Shown piece by piece: positions 8,471 through 16,581 of a stretch of 51,370 nucleotides of DNA (positions within the stretch are counted from its first letter, which is position 1; every line of letters starts with the position of its first letter). The stretch covers positions 1-51,370 of the forward strand of contig NZ_JAFEJT020000017.1 of the NCBI RefSeq assembly GCF_018555435.2. The letters are read 5' to 3'. This DNA is from Bifidobacterium amazonense (GTDB lineage: Bacteria; Actinomycetota; Actinomycetes; Actinomycetales; Bifidobacteriaceae). The notes under the pieces are model-generated. The model did no database searches and was not told the DNA's origin. It saw only the letters and a list, made by a program, of their open reading frames with translations. Both the position numbers and the translations under genes were made by a program.

Positions 8471-8977
8471 TCAATATATGAATGGTCCGTTTTCGGAAGG
8501 TTCATAATCTCTGCGTGAATCTCCGGCATCGGAATAATCAATAGGATGGCCAAGGATTCCTAGACTTGGCGGTTGTTTATCGCCCGTGGCATGGTTTGCC
8601 GATACAACTGATTCCGTGGCAATGACTGCAACAGACTTGGACTGTGATTCTGGCCCGCTTGGAGTCACAGTTGTCTCGGATGTTTGTGGCTTAACGTCAT
8701 TTGCCTTCGAGTCGGCATCAATCAACGGTTCAAACAATGCGTTGAGTTGCCGCTGCGTGAGCCCGAACCGTTCGCCGATCTCACGGCGCGATACCCCGTA
8801 GTCGCGGGTGTAGTCCTGCACGATCGGTCGCGCGGCGTCCAACGCTCTGGTGAAATCGGTGAGTGCATCGTACAGCGCCGCGGTACGATTCTCCCGTTCC
8901 TTGAGCTGCGCCCTGTACTCTTCAAGTGATTTGCGTACCCAGTCGGCGCGTTCCTTGCGACGGTTTCCGACGGCCAT
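8471..8977 (-). CDS. Hypothetical protein with helix-turn-helix-like segment
   Basis: A 168-residue protein with a strong AAAGGAGG Shine-Dalgarno. Residues 1-45 are highly charged and probably coiled coil. DYGVSRREIGERFGLTQRQL (about 59-78) looks like a helix-turn-helix of the sigma-70 region 4 or Xre kind. The remaining half is Ser/Thr/Pro-rich and low complexity. It is divergent from mobC across the putative oriT, so a role in relaxosome control or copy control fits, but no family is recognised. It is the leftmost gene that can be assigned to the mobile element. Confidence 0.6.
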   Translation of the reverse strand: MAVGNRRKERADWVRKSLEEYRAQLKERENRTAALYDALTDFTRALDAARPIVQDYTRDYGVSRREIGERFGLTQRQLNALFEPLIDADSKANDVKPQTSETTVTPSGPESQSKSVAVIATESVVSANHATGDKQPPSLGILGHPIDYSDAGDSRRDYEPSENGPFIY

Positions 8978-9226
8978 CCTCGCCTCCTTTGGCTGTGTCG
9001 TTATGTTGCAGCGTGATTATCCTTGCGTGACCATCAGCGCTGTGGCGATGCGGTTCAATCGCCGATATCGGCGTTAGGAATCGAGGTTAGTCATGGCGTG
9101 TTCAGGTGGTGGTCCCGGATTGATTTTTGAGTCAGGTCGGGGAATAGCAAGCATTGCAACCGTACGTACGGTTGCGCGGATTCCCTTCCGGTCATCCGCT
9201 GCGGGACACCCGCGACCCGATAGGCT
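8978..9226. other. Putative oriT / relaxosome region
   Basis: This 249-base gap separates a divergent DNA-binding-like gene from the MobC-relaxase genes, the usual place for an oriT. It holds a perfect 20-base palindrome (GCAACCGTACGTACGGTTGC, 9156-9175) and a further imperfect repeat around CGCCGATATCGGCG at 9060-9073. The nic site cannot be identified by eye. The same gap must contain the promoters for both divergent transcripts. Confidence 0.4.
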
Positions 9227-9628
9227 ATGGCCATGAGTTGGCAGGACTCGCATCCCAATCGCTGCCGTCGCAAGACGGTCACGTTTACTCCCGACGAGTG
9301 GGCTGAGGCGAATCGTTTCTACCAGCGGGTGAAACGATCACGCGGCGGAGTCCTGTCGTTCTCGGCCCATGCCCGCGCACTGCTGATCGACGCGCATACG
9401 GTCATGGTCACGGTCGCATTGGATCCCGGCATGGTTCGCGCGGACATGGCGCGTATCGGCAACAACATCAACCAGATCGCCCATGTGGCGAACGCGACAG
9501 GGCTGATCACGAGCGGCGACGTGGCGCGCGTGCTGGACGGCCAGCGCGAGCTGACGGCGTTGCTGCTGCGCATGTGTCGGGAGCGTGACGAAGCGGTGGA
9601 GGCGGCGCGATGGCTGTCGTCAACATGA
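9227..9628 (+). CDS. MobC-like relaxosome accessory protein
   Basis: A 133-residue protein. An N-terminal ribbon-helix-helix-like part (RRKTVTFTPDEWAEANRFYQ) is followed by the MobC signature MARIGNNINQIAHVANATG at ~80-98. Known MobC proteins help the relaxase open DNA at oriT. The gene overlaps the relaxase start by 19 bases, which is usual for this pair. The start could be either MAMSW or the second Met two codons later; neither has a strong ribosome-binding site. Confidence 0.85.
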   Translation: MAMSWQDSHPNRCRRKTVTFTPDEWAEANRFYQRVKRSRGGVLSFSAHARALLIDAHTVMVTVALDPGMVRADMARIGNNINQIAHVANATGLITSGDVARVLDGQRELTALLLRMCRERDEAVEAARWLSST

Positions 9629-11052
9629 GTCAGATCACCGTCACTCTGCACAAGGCAATCGCTTATATCGCCAATCCCGACAAGACCGAACATGGCGCTT
9701 TGGCCTCGGCGAACTTCAGCGATGATGCGACGAATCCCGTGGAGTTGGCGCGGCGCATGATGGCCACGGTCGAACAGTCAGCTGGCGGGAATCGTGCCAA
9801 CGGCGTGCTTGCGCATCATGTGATTCAATCGTTCAGTCCGGAGGACAGCCGACGCGTGACCGCGCGGGAATTGCATGAGTTGGGTGTGCAGTTCGCCGAC
9901 GAGTTCACCGGCGGCGAGTACCGGTACGTGATCGCCACGCACGTCGATCGCGGGCACACGCATAACCACATCATCATCTGCGCGACCAGTGACGTGACGT
10001 TCCGCAAGATGCGAACCAAACCGGGGGTCACGATAAGCAGACTGCGTGAGATCAGCGACCGGTTGTGCCGGGAAGCCGGACTGGACGTGCTGCCCGAGCT
10101 GAAACCTGCGCGAGAGCGGCGCCGTCATGGCGTGAGCTTCGCGGAACTGTATGCGTCGGCGAAGGGCGACGCGATCAAGGATCGTATTCGCGCCGCGATC
10201 GATACGGCCGCAGGCGCCTCCACCGATTTCGATTCGTTCGTACGCGAGTTGGACAGCGCCGGCGTGATGGTCGTCGTGCGCGGCCGGCACTTGACGTTTA
10301 CGGACATGGCGAGCGGACTGCGGGTGCGCGACGTGAAATTGGGACGCGCCTACGACGAGCTGAACATCATGGCCCGCATCGGCCGGCATACGGTCATGCC
10401 GATCAGTTTCAACCGGCGGATGATCGCCGAACGAACCGGCAATGCGATGCGAGTGTGGCTGCCCGGCACGAGACGGCGACTGCTGATTACGATTCCGTTG
10501 ACGCGGATCGTGCGCGACGGGGACACGTATCGCGCGTACCTGCCGGCGGCGTCGCTGCAGGTCATCACGGGACGGCGAGGCCGTTACGCCAAGCAGGTGC
10601 GTGCGGAGGACCTGTACGGGTACTTCTCCCGCCCGCCCACACGGCTGGAGTCCGCTGTGCATGAGCGGATGACGGTCGCGATCGGCAAATCGGATGCGCA
10701 GCGCCGCTGGTATGCGATGCAGGCGCGACGACTCGATGAGCTGAACCGGCTGGCGGACGAGTTGAATACGGCTGGCCGGCTTGCCGCCAGTGGCGCCGCG
10801 GTGGATGATGCGATCGCCGAAACGACGCGGCGCATCGAGGCGGAGCGGGAAGCGTTTCAGGCGGCGTTGGTCGCAGCTTGCGACACGGACGAAACGGACG
10901 GTGACGGGCCGCTGTCTGACGATGCGGCAGTCGAACTGCGGGAGCGTGAACGCAGACTCGACGAGTTGGCCCGCGAACTGGACACGTTACGTCGCGTACG
11001 CGCTCAGGCTCAGCATGTCAAGCAGCGGCGGCACATCCGCCGACCCGAATAG
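9610..11052 (+). CDS. Relaxase, MOBP/VirD2-like
   Basis: A 480-residue DNA strand transferase that nicks oriT and pilots the strand into the recipient. The N-terminal relaxase domain (~1-190) contains a candidate catalytic Tyr (KAIAYIANP), motif II region GVLAHHVIQSFSPED, and the metal-binding motif III THVDRGHTHNHIIICA. The C-terminal half is Arg-rich and ends in coiled coil (ELRERERRLDELARELDTLR). GGAGG sits seven bases before the ATG. At 480 residues it is of normal length for the family. The downstream PcfB, SSB and coupling-protein genes read in the same direction. Confidence 0.92.
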   Translation: MAVVNMSQITVTLHKAIAYIANPDKTEHGALASANFSDDATNPVELARRMMATVEQSAGGNRANGVLAHHVIQSFSPEDSRRVTARELHELGVQFADEFTGGEYRYVIATHVDRGHTHNHIIICATSDVTFRKMRTKPGVTISRLREISDRLCREAGLDVLPELKPARERRRHGVSFAELYASAKGDAIKDRIRAAIDTAAGASTDFDSFVRELDSAGVMVVVRGRHLTFTDMASGLRVRDVKLGRAYDELNIMARIGRHTVMPISFNRRMIAERTGNAMRVWLPGTRRRLLITIPLTRIVRDGDTYRAYLPAASLQVITGRRGRYAKQVRAEDLYGYFSRPPTRLESAVHERMTVAIGKSDAQRRWYAMQARRLDELNRLADELNTAGRLAASGAAVDDAIAETTRRIEAEREAFQAALVAACDTDETDGDGPLSDDAAVELRERERRLDELARELDTLRRVRAQAQHVKQRRHIRRPE

Positions 11053-11082
11053 ACGACGGTTCATACATGGAAAGGATTAACG

Positions 11083-12000
11083 ATGATCGAGGAACGATTG
11101 GAAGACACCGGCCGGCAGATTGCTATGGGAGTCGGCCGCGCCGGTGGCGGTTTCGCACTGCAGGTCGGAGAGAAGACCGCCGGCTGGTTTCTGCGATTGG
11201 GCGGGCGCGGCTTGTCGGCGATGCGTGGCGTGATACGGAGAGGCCGCGATACCGGGCGGATGAGCGAGAAACGATTGCAGCGCCTGGCCGGCGGTGACGT
11301 TCATGCGATCGAGTTGGAGCGGCATCAGGTACGTGCGGTGGTGCACAGTCTGCGTCGCGCGGGCGTGCGGTATTCAGTGGAGAGTGATAGCCAGTCAACG
11401 TGGATTCATTTCGAGGGACGTGATCTCGATCATGTGACGCACTCGGTGCGGCGGGCGCTGCAGGATGTCGGCTATGAACTGCGGATCGACGGCCGGCAGC
11501 CGGCCGAGCGGCGCGGAAGCGAGAACACTCAGCCGCAGCAGGCAACGGAACCGGACCGGGGCGAACCACAGGAGCCCGCACCGGTGAAACCCGAACAATC
11601 ATCACCAACACGTCCCGATGCCGCTCAGTCAGGATCGCGTATCCCGACCGCAACGGCCGAGCAGCGCGACGAGGCATCCCCGGCAGTCGCGGCGGAACAA
11701 TCCGCACGGCCGATATCGGACGATGAGCAGCCGCCGCAATCCCCGGTCGTATCATCACCGGCTGCACATGGCGAGACTGAGACCGTTGCCGATGAGGCCA
11801 ATCGCCAGACCGTGGCAGAACCTGCTCCATCGGAGCCGCGTGCGCCGGTTTCGCCGAAACCGACGGCGCGATGTGGGGAACGGAAAGTCAGCCGGCGTGA
11901 CACGCTCGCGGAACTCCGTGCACGGATCGAACGCAAGCTCACCGGCAAGCCGGTGCAACCGGTTGCAACGCGGAAACCCGGCCGCCCTCGGACCAGATAG
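11083..12000 (+). CDS. PcfB-like protein (DUF3801-type) with disordered tail
   Basis: A 305-residue protein with AAAGGA upstream. Residues ~1-130 match the PcfB/DUF3801 pattern found beside relaxases of Gram-positive conjugative elements: the GRMSEKRLQRLAGGDVHAIE stretch, and WIHFEGRDLDHVTHSVRRAL with its FxxxDxDxV core. In pCF10, PcfB helps recruit the nucleoprotein to the coupling protein. Residues ~135-280 are Pro/Glu/Ser-rich and probably disordered, and a basic C-terminus (KLTGKPVQPVATRKPGRPRT) may bind DNA. Family assignment is by pattern only. Confidence 0.7.
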   Translation: MIEERLEDTGRQIAMGVGRAGGGFALQVGEKTAGWFLRLGGRGLSAMRGVIRRGRDTGRMSEKRLQRLAGGDVHAIELERHQVRAVVHSLRRAGVRYSVESDSQSTWIHFEGRDLDHVTHSVRRALQDVGYELRIDGRQPAERRGSENTQPQQATEPDRGEPQEPAPVKPEQSSPTRPDAAQSGSRIPTATAEQRDEASPAVAAEQSARPISDDEQPPQSPVVSSPAAHGETETVADEANRQTVAEPAPSEPRAPVSPKPTARCGERKVSRRDTLAELRARIERKLTGKPVQPVATRKPGRPRTR

Positions 12001-12011
12001 GAGTTTTCAGG

Positions 12012-12335
12012 ATGGGAACGAAGCGATACATGATCGTACGCGGCGAACTCCTCGCCGACCCGGTATTCACGGTTTCCGCCACAGGCGGTCAACTGGTGCA
12101 GCTGAGGATCGGCGTGCGCATGCCGAACGGTTTGGCCGAGCCGGTAATCGTGCAGGGCGGCTCCGTGATGCCCACGTACTGTAAGGCGCAACAACTGGAA
12201 CAAGGCGACCTGATCGTGGCAAGCGGCTGGGCCGACGCCGGCAACACCTCCCATGACATCGCCAACGCCGAAGTTCGGGTGAACGCGGACATGATCGCCG
12301 CCTCCACGTCAATGAACTGGAAGGAGCCGGCATGA
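12012..12335 (+). CDS. Single-strand DNA-binding-like OB-fold protein
   Basis: A 107-residue protein. MIVRGELLADPVFTVSATGG (from residue 8) and LVQLRIGVRMPNG fit the first strands of an SSB OB fold, and LEQGDLIVASGWADAG fits the strand where SSBs have 'kGd.v.v.G'. It lacks the acidic SSB C-terminal tip. Small divergent SSBs are frequent in conjugative elements, where they protect transferred single strands. AGGAG precedes the ATG, and the stop overlaps the next start as ATGA. Confidence 0.65.
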   Translation: MGTKRYMIVRGELLADPVFTVSATGGQLVQLRIGVRMPNGLAEPVIVQGGSVMPTYCKAQQLEQGDLIVASGWADAGNTSHDIANAEVRVNADMIAASTSMNWKEPA

Positions 12336-12742
12336 TCGAGCGGAACATGCCGATGACGCTCACACGGCTTGACCGACTGTTGTGCGGAGATCGTGAGGCA
12401 TCCAGCATTGAATGGTGCGGAACGAACATGCTCATCATCGACTATGCGGATAACTCTGTGGATAACTTTCGCGAGATAGCGTCTGGGACAGGAGGAACAG
12501 CGGCGGAGGACATAGGCGCCGGTTCGTCAAACGGTGGCCGTCGAATCTCCGTCACGCCGCTCGCAGTCACAGAACCGTTGCCGAATACGACGGAATCTCA
12601 GACCGCATCTCAACCGAATCGTGATGCTGCACCGCTTACCCGTGAGATGGTGCTGGAATCACTAAGGCGTCGTACCAATGAGCGACTACAGCGCAAACAG
12701 TCGGAGCAGCGTGCGCGAATAACGGAAAGTATGGTGCGATGA
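12332..12742 (+). CDS. Hypothetical element protein
   Basis: A 136-residue protein translationally coupled on both sides by ATGA overlaps, to the SSB-like gene before and the coupling-protein gene after. This, with GGAAGGAG upstream, makes it a real gene. Residues 8-50 could form a small folded domain (TRLDRLLCGDREASSIEWCG). Residues 55-100 are Thr/Ser/Pro-rich, and the C-terminus is a charged helix (RRRTNERLQRKQSEQRARIT). No family is recognised; a conjugation accessory role is inferred from position only. Confidence 0.7.
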   Translation: MIERNMPMTLTRLDRLLCGDREASSIEWCGTNMLIIDYADNSVDNFREIASGTGGTAAEDIGAGSSNGGRRISVTPLAVTEPLPNTTESQTASQPNRDAAPLTREMVLESLRRRTNERLQRKQSEQRARITESMVR

Positions 12743-14412
12743 AGCGTTTCCCCGTAATCTGCCTGACGATATTGTCCTCCTGCCTGCTGTTCTGCCTCGG
12801 CAATCGCGTGTGCCTGCAAGTGCGCGGCGACATGACGGCCGGCCTGTCCGCCAGCGAGATCATCGACCGGATGTTCGTCGGGATAGCGGAGCGCCCGCTG
12901 TTTCTGTCCCTGCACCGAGCCGATCTTATTGCCGGACTGGGCACGGTGATTGCGATAGGCCTGATCTGGCTATACCGATGGTCGATGCGCCGCGACCTGC
13001 GAGAGGGCGAGGAGCACGGTTCGGCCAAGTGGGGCACGCCGGCCGATATCCGTCCGTTCCGGCAGGGCGGGCGACGCGACCTGCTGATGACCGCGACGGA
13101 AGCGTTGGGCATCGACGGTCGGGTGACACGACGCAACTTGAATGTGTTGGTAATTGGCTCGTCCGGTTCCGGCAAGACCAGACGGTATGTGCTGCCGAAC
13201 CTGCGGCAGGCGAACATGTCGTATGCGATCACCGATCCCAAAGGCGAGATCCAGAACGCGGTCGGCGAGCTGCTGCGCGACAAAGGCTATGCGATCCACT
13301 GTCTGAATCTCATCGACCTTGAATGCTCCGACCGGTTCAATCCGATGCGCTATCTCAACCCGTCCGACCCCGAGGCCGGCATTCTGCGCCTGACGGAAAA
13401 CATCATCGCGAACACGGCCGGCGACAACAGGCAGCCCGGCAACGGCGACGGGTTCTGGGAACGCGCCGAACGCAACCTGCTGAACGCGCTCATCGCATGG
13501 GTGCGGTTCGCCGAGGACGAGCCGGACCTGAACCGGGTCACGGACATGCTCGACCGGATGGAAGCCAGCGAAGCGGACGAGACCATGCAATCCGACGTGG
13601 ACCTCATGTTCGACGCGGCGCGTGAACTCGTCGCCGAATACCACGCAGACCCCGGCCGACATGACGTCGAATCACGGCAGACGCTGGAGGGTTTGGACTT
13701 CGCCGCACGCCAGTACCGCAAATTTCAGCAGGGAGCCGGCGAGACGAAGAAGTCGATCATCATCTCGCTGGGCGTCAGGCTCGCCCCATTGCAAGTCGGC
13801 AACGTGCGACGCATCCTGTCGGGAGACGACATGCGACTGGACGAGATCGCATTGCGGCCGACCGCCGTGTTCCTCGCCTTGCCAGACACGGAGAACACGT
13901 TCTCGTTCCTCGCGGCGATCCTCTACCAATGCCTGTTCGAGTCCAACGTGTACCAGGCCGACCATGTGGACGGCGGCGATCATCGTCTGCCGGTGCACTG
14001 TTTCCTCGACGAGTTCGCGAACGTCGGTCGCATCCCCAACTTCCAGAGGCTCATCGCCACCATTCGCAGCCGCAACATCTCCTGCTCAGTCATCATCCAG
14101 AACTACGCGCAAGGCAAGGCCATGTACCGCGACGATTGGGAGACCATCGTCGGCAACTGCGATTCGATGCTGTTCCTCGGCGGCACCGAAACCAGCACGC
14201 TCGAATGGGTGTCCAAACGATTGGGCTCCCAGACCATCGACGTCATGGACGACAGCGAAAGCAAGGGCATCAACGGTTCATACACAACGAGCTGGCGGCG
14301 CACCAAACGCGAGCTCATGCAACCCGACGAACTCGGCCTGCTGCCCACCGACGAGTGCATCTACATCCTGCGCGGCGTCCGACCGTTCCGCAGCCGCAAG
14401 ATACCGATGTGA
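12739..14412 (+). CDS. Type IV coupling protein (VirD4/TraG family)
   Basis: A 557-residue ATPase that links the relaxosome to the type IV secretion channel. Two N-terminal membrane helices (~5-25 and 62-80) are followed by EEHGSAKWGTPADI, typical of the family. Walker A is GSSGSGKT at 140-147 and Walker B is HCFLDEFANVG. YAQGKAMYRDDWETIVGNCD and FLGGTETSTLEWVSKRLG are family signatures. The protein is of ordinary length and intact. It ends the plus-strand transfer operon; the tRNA-Lys gene lies about 150 bases further on. Confidence 0.95.
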   Translation: MKRFPVICLTILSSCLLFCLGNRVCLQVRGDMTAGLSASEIIDRMFVGIAERPLFLSLHRADLIAGLGTVIAIGLIWLYRWSMRRDLREGEEHGSAKWGTPADIRPFRQGGRRDLLMTATEALGIDGRVTRRNLNVLVIGSSGSGKTRRYVLPNLRQANMSYAITDPKGEIQNAVGELLRDKGYAIHCLNLIDLECSDRFNPMRYLNPSDPEAGILRLTENIIANTAGDNRQPGNGDGFWERAERNLLNALIAWVRFAEDEPDLNRVTDMLDRMEASEADETMQSDVDLMFDAARELVAEYHADPGRHDVESRQTLEGLDFAARQYRKFQQGAGETKKSIIISLGVRLAPLQVGNVRRILSGDDMRLDEIALRPTAVFLALPDTENTFSFLAAILYQCLFESNVYQADHVDGGDHRLPVHCFLDEFANVGRIPNFQRLIATIRSRNISCSVIIQNYAQGKAMYRDDWETIVGNCDSMLFLGGTETSTLEWVSKRLGSQTIDVMDDSESKGINGSYTTSWRRTKRELMQPDELGLLPTDECIYILRGVRPFRSRKIPM

Positions 14413-14563
14413 TGCGCCCTAAGCGCAGTGCAGGCGGACGCGTCGGTAGTGTTTCTTTGTTTCTTTACATACATAAATACAGAAAAACTACTGGCCGGCA
14501 CAGCGGTTACCCGCCACGCCGATTTTTGGATTGTCTGGCGGAAGTGTGTATCTTAGTGCTGTT

Positions 14564-14636
14564 GCCCCTTTAGCTCAACGGTTAGAGCAGCATCCTTTTA
14601 AGTTGTGGGTTGTGGGTTCGAATCCCACAGGGGGCA
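14564..14636 (+). tRNA. tRNA-Lys (anticodon UUU)
   Basis: A 73-base cloverleaf without encoded CCA. The acceptor GCCCCTT pairs with AGGGGGC, the D arm is GCTC/GAGC, the anticodon loop CTTTTAA carries TTT, and the T arm is GTGGG-TTCGAAT-CCCAC. The anticodon stem GCATC/GTTGT has one U-U mismatch at 30-40. A truncated copy on the other strand at 35984-36031 has the same mismatch but G29-C41 instead of A29-U41. A terminator hairpin follows directly. It lies between the coupling-protein gene and the rest of the element, not at an obvious chromosomal edge. Confidence 0.95.
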
Positions 14637-14642
14637 CAGTTC

Positions 14643-14676
14643 AACCCTTGGAAGTCAACGTTTCCAAGGGTTTTTC
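14643..14676 (+). terminator. Intrinsic terminator of tRNA-Lys
   Basis: AACCCTTGGAA and TTCCAAGGGTT form an 11-base-pair stem with an eight-base loop, ending in TTTTT on the plus strand, six bases after the tRNA. Confidence 0.85.
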
Positions 14677-14815
14677 TGTACCGGCATCCCAGGTTTGACA
14701 TGGAAATGGTCATGCCGGTGAATCTGGGGTTCCCGACCGGTGTTTTGCTGCGGTCGTGCCGATGCGGGTAGGCTTGCCCTTGGTAATGTCAACGCGAATG
14801 GGCGGGGAGAAGCGC

Positions 14816-16267
14816 ATGGAATCGAAGACCAACGAGACGGCGGCGTTCGCCCGTATGCGCGAGAACCAGTATTTCGATCGCAAGAGCGCGCGCATCAAGC
14901 CCGAGGACGTGGCACGGCATCTGATTGCATTCGCGAACGCTTCGGGCGGCCAGCTGGTCATCGGTATCGAGGACGACGGCGAGATCACCGGCTTCAAGCG
15001 CGCGAACGCGAAACCGGTCGAATCGTTCGAGCAGCTGCCGATCACGCAGTGCGCGCCCACCCCGCAGGTGGCCGCCCGGCGTATCCCGTGCGTGAACTCG
15101 TCCGGCGAGGATGATCTGGTCCTCGTATTGGACGTGTCGCCGTCGTCGAACCATGTGGTCGCGAAACGGTCGAACGGCGACGTGTATCTGCGTGAGGACG
15201 ATCGCAGCGTGCTGTTGGACCGTGAGCAGGTGCTCGCGTTGGAGTACGACAAGGGGCAGCGTTGGTTCGAGGACGAGCCGGAAGACCGGTCGGGCGTCGA
15301 CGATATCGATCATGACGTGTTCGACCGGTACAAGCAGGCCATCGGCGCGACGGATATCCCCGACGAGCGGGTGCTGCGCAGTCGCGGGTTTCTCGCGGAC
15401 GGGCATCTGACGAACGCCGGCGTGCTCCTGTTCTCGCAGTATCCGGCCGCGTTCCTGCCGTCGGCGCGCGTGCGCGTCGTCAAGGTCGACGGGACCGAAC
15501 TGCATACCGGCCGCAGTCTGAACATCGTCAAGGACGTGGAGTTCGACGGTCCGCTGCCCGAGGTCGTGGAGCGGGCCAGCCAGCTGGTCGGCTCGTTGCT
15601 GCGCGAGTTCCAGGTGCTCGGCGATGACGGCCGGTTCCGCACGGTGCCGGAGTATCCGCGGTTCGCGTGGTTCGAGGGTTTGGTGAACGCGGTCGCGCAC
15701 CGTGACTATTCGATCCGCGGCGAGCATACGCGCGTCATGATCTATGACGACCGTCTGGAGATCACCAGTCCGGGAGCGTTGCCGAACCGGGTGACGGTGG
15801 AGAACATGCGCACCACCCGGTACGCGCGCAACCCGAAGATCTGCCATGTGCTCACCGCGTTCGAACTGGTGCGCGAGCTCAACGAGGGCGTGCACCGCAT
15901 GTACGAGGAAATGGCCGAGCTCGGCCTGCCTGACCCCGAGTACAGCGAACCCAACAACTTCATGGTCAAACTCGTCCTGCGCAACAACATCCGGCAACGC
16001 GTGCCCTACCTCAACGAACAAAACGACACGGCCCCGTCCATCGTCAACCAGACCGAAGTGCCCGCCACCGGACTGACCGACATCGAACGCGAAGCCTTGG
16101 CCATCGTCGCGGTCGAGGGGAAAGTGACCACCAAACGCTTGGCCGAAAAGATCGGTGTAAATCCGCGTACGGCGGCAAGGACATTGAAACAGCTCGCCCA
16201 GCAGGGATTGTTGCACTGGCACGGGTCCGGGCTACGTGATCCCAAACAGTACTACAGTCGAGACTGA
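14816..16267 (+). CDS. AlbA_2/ATP-binding (Schlafen-like) transcriptional regulator
   Basis: A 483-residue protein starting MESKTNE with GGGGAGA nearby. Residues ~15-60 carry the AlbA_2 motif (YFDRKSARIKPEDVARHLIA then FANASGGQLVIGIEDDGEITG). The middle holds an HATPase_c_4-type segment (GLVNAVAHRDYSIRGEH, RLEITSPGALPN). The C-terminus (~410-480) is a winged helix (VTTKRLAEKIGVNPRTAART). Such proteins are common in mobile elements and are usually called ATP-dependent DNA-binding regulators; the true activity is mostly unknown. A decayed copy of its C-terminal part lies at 36440-36580, beside the truncated tRNA-Lys. Confidence 0.85.
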   Translation: MESKTNETAAFARMRENQYFDRKSARIKPEDVARHLIAFANASGGQLVIGIEDDGEITGFKRANAKPVESFEQLPITQCAPTPQVAARRIPCVNSSGEDDLVLVLDVSPSSNHVVAKRSNGDVYLREDDRSVLLDREQVLALEYDKGQRWFEDEPEDRSGVDDIDHDVFDRYKQAIGATDIPDERVLRSRGFLADGHLTNAGVLLFSQYPAAFLPSARVRVVKVDGTELHTGRSLNIVKDVEFDGPLPEVVERASQLVGSLLREFQVLGDDGRFRTVPEYPRFAWFEGLVNAVAHRDYSIRGEHTRVMIYDDRLEITSPGALPNRVTVENMRTTRYARNPKICHVLTAFELVRELNEGVHRMYEEMAELGLPDPEYSEPNNFMVKLVLRNNIRQRVPYLNEQNDTAPSIVNQTEVPATGLTDIEREALAIVAVEGKVTTKRLAEKIGVNPRTAARTLKQLAQQGLLHWHGSGLRDPKQYYSRD

Positions 16268-16345
16268 CATACTCCGACATACTCCGACATACTCCGACAT
16301 GTATATGTCGGAGTATGTCGGAGTACATGTCAGAGTACTGCGGAG
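16268..16345. repeat. ACATACTCCG tandem repeats forming a 21-bp perfect hairpin
   Basis: Immediately after the AlbA_2 stop, ACATACTCCG occurs three times in tandem. Then the reverse complement occurs twice, and two degenerate copies follow (GTCAGAGTAC, TGCGGAGTAA). Bases 16280-16300 and 16305-16325 are perfectly complementary over 21 bases around a GTAT loop. There is no U-run, so it is not an ordinary terminator. It could be a binding array for the adjacent regulator, a replication or recombination site, or a bidirectional 3' end between convergent genes. Confidence 0.8.
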
Positions 16346-16424
16346 TAAATTCGGAGTCTGCATAGATAGCAGTACTCGTACGCCGATTTCAATTCGAGAG
16401 GCAACCGCTGGATAAAAGAGCGAG

Positions 16425-16453
16425 CCGTCGGCATATCGGGGATATGCCGACGG
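16425..16453 (-). terminator. Hairpin at the end of the minus-strand transfer operon
   Basis: CCGTCGGCATATC and GATATGCCGACGG form a 13-base-pair stem with a GGG loop, about 130 bases beyond the last gene of the secretion operon. On the minus strand it is followed by GCTCTTTTATCC, a weak U-rich tract. The rest of 16346-16581 shows no gene. Confidence 0.55.
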
Positions 16454-16581
16454 TCTGATGGATTAACTTGCGTTGGCGCGGGGTCGGGGACGACCGCTTG
16501 CGTTGGAGCGGAACGTGACGGTTGGTGCCGGGTCGGGACGCGGGGTTGCGTTCGCGCTTGCATATGATCCCGTGCCTGCCG

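Noticed and set aside
9778..10662. 294-residue minus-strand frame inside the relaxase gene
   Set aside because: Antisense shadow of GC-rich code; composition is Arg/His/Gly-rich without motifs, and the relaxase on the other strand is certain.
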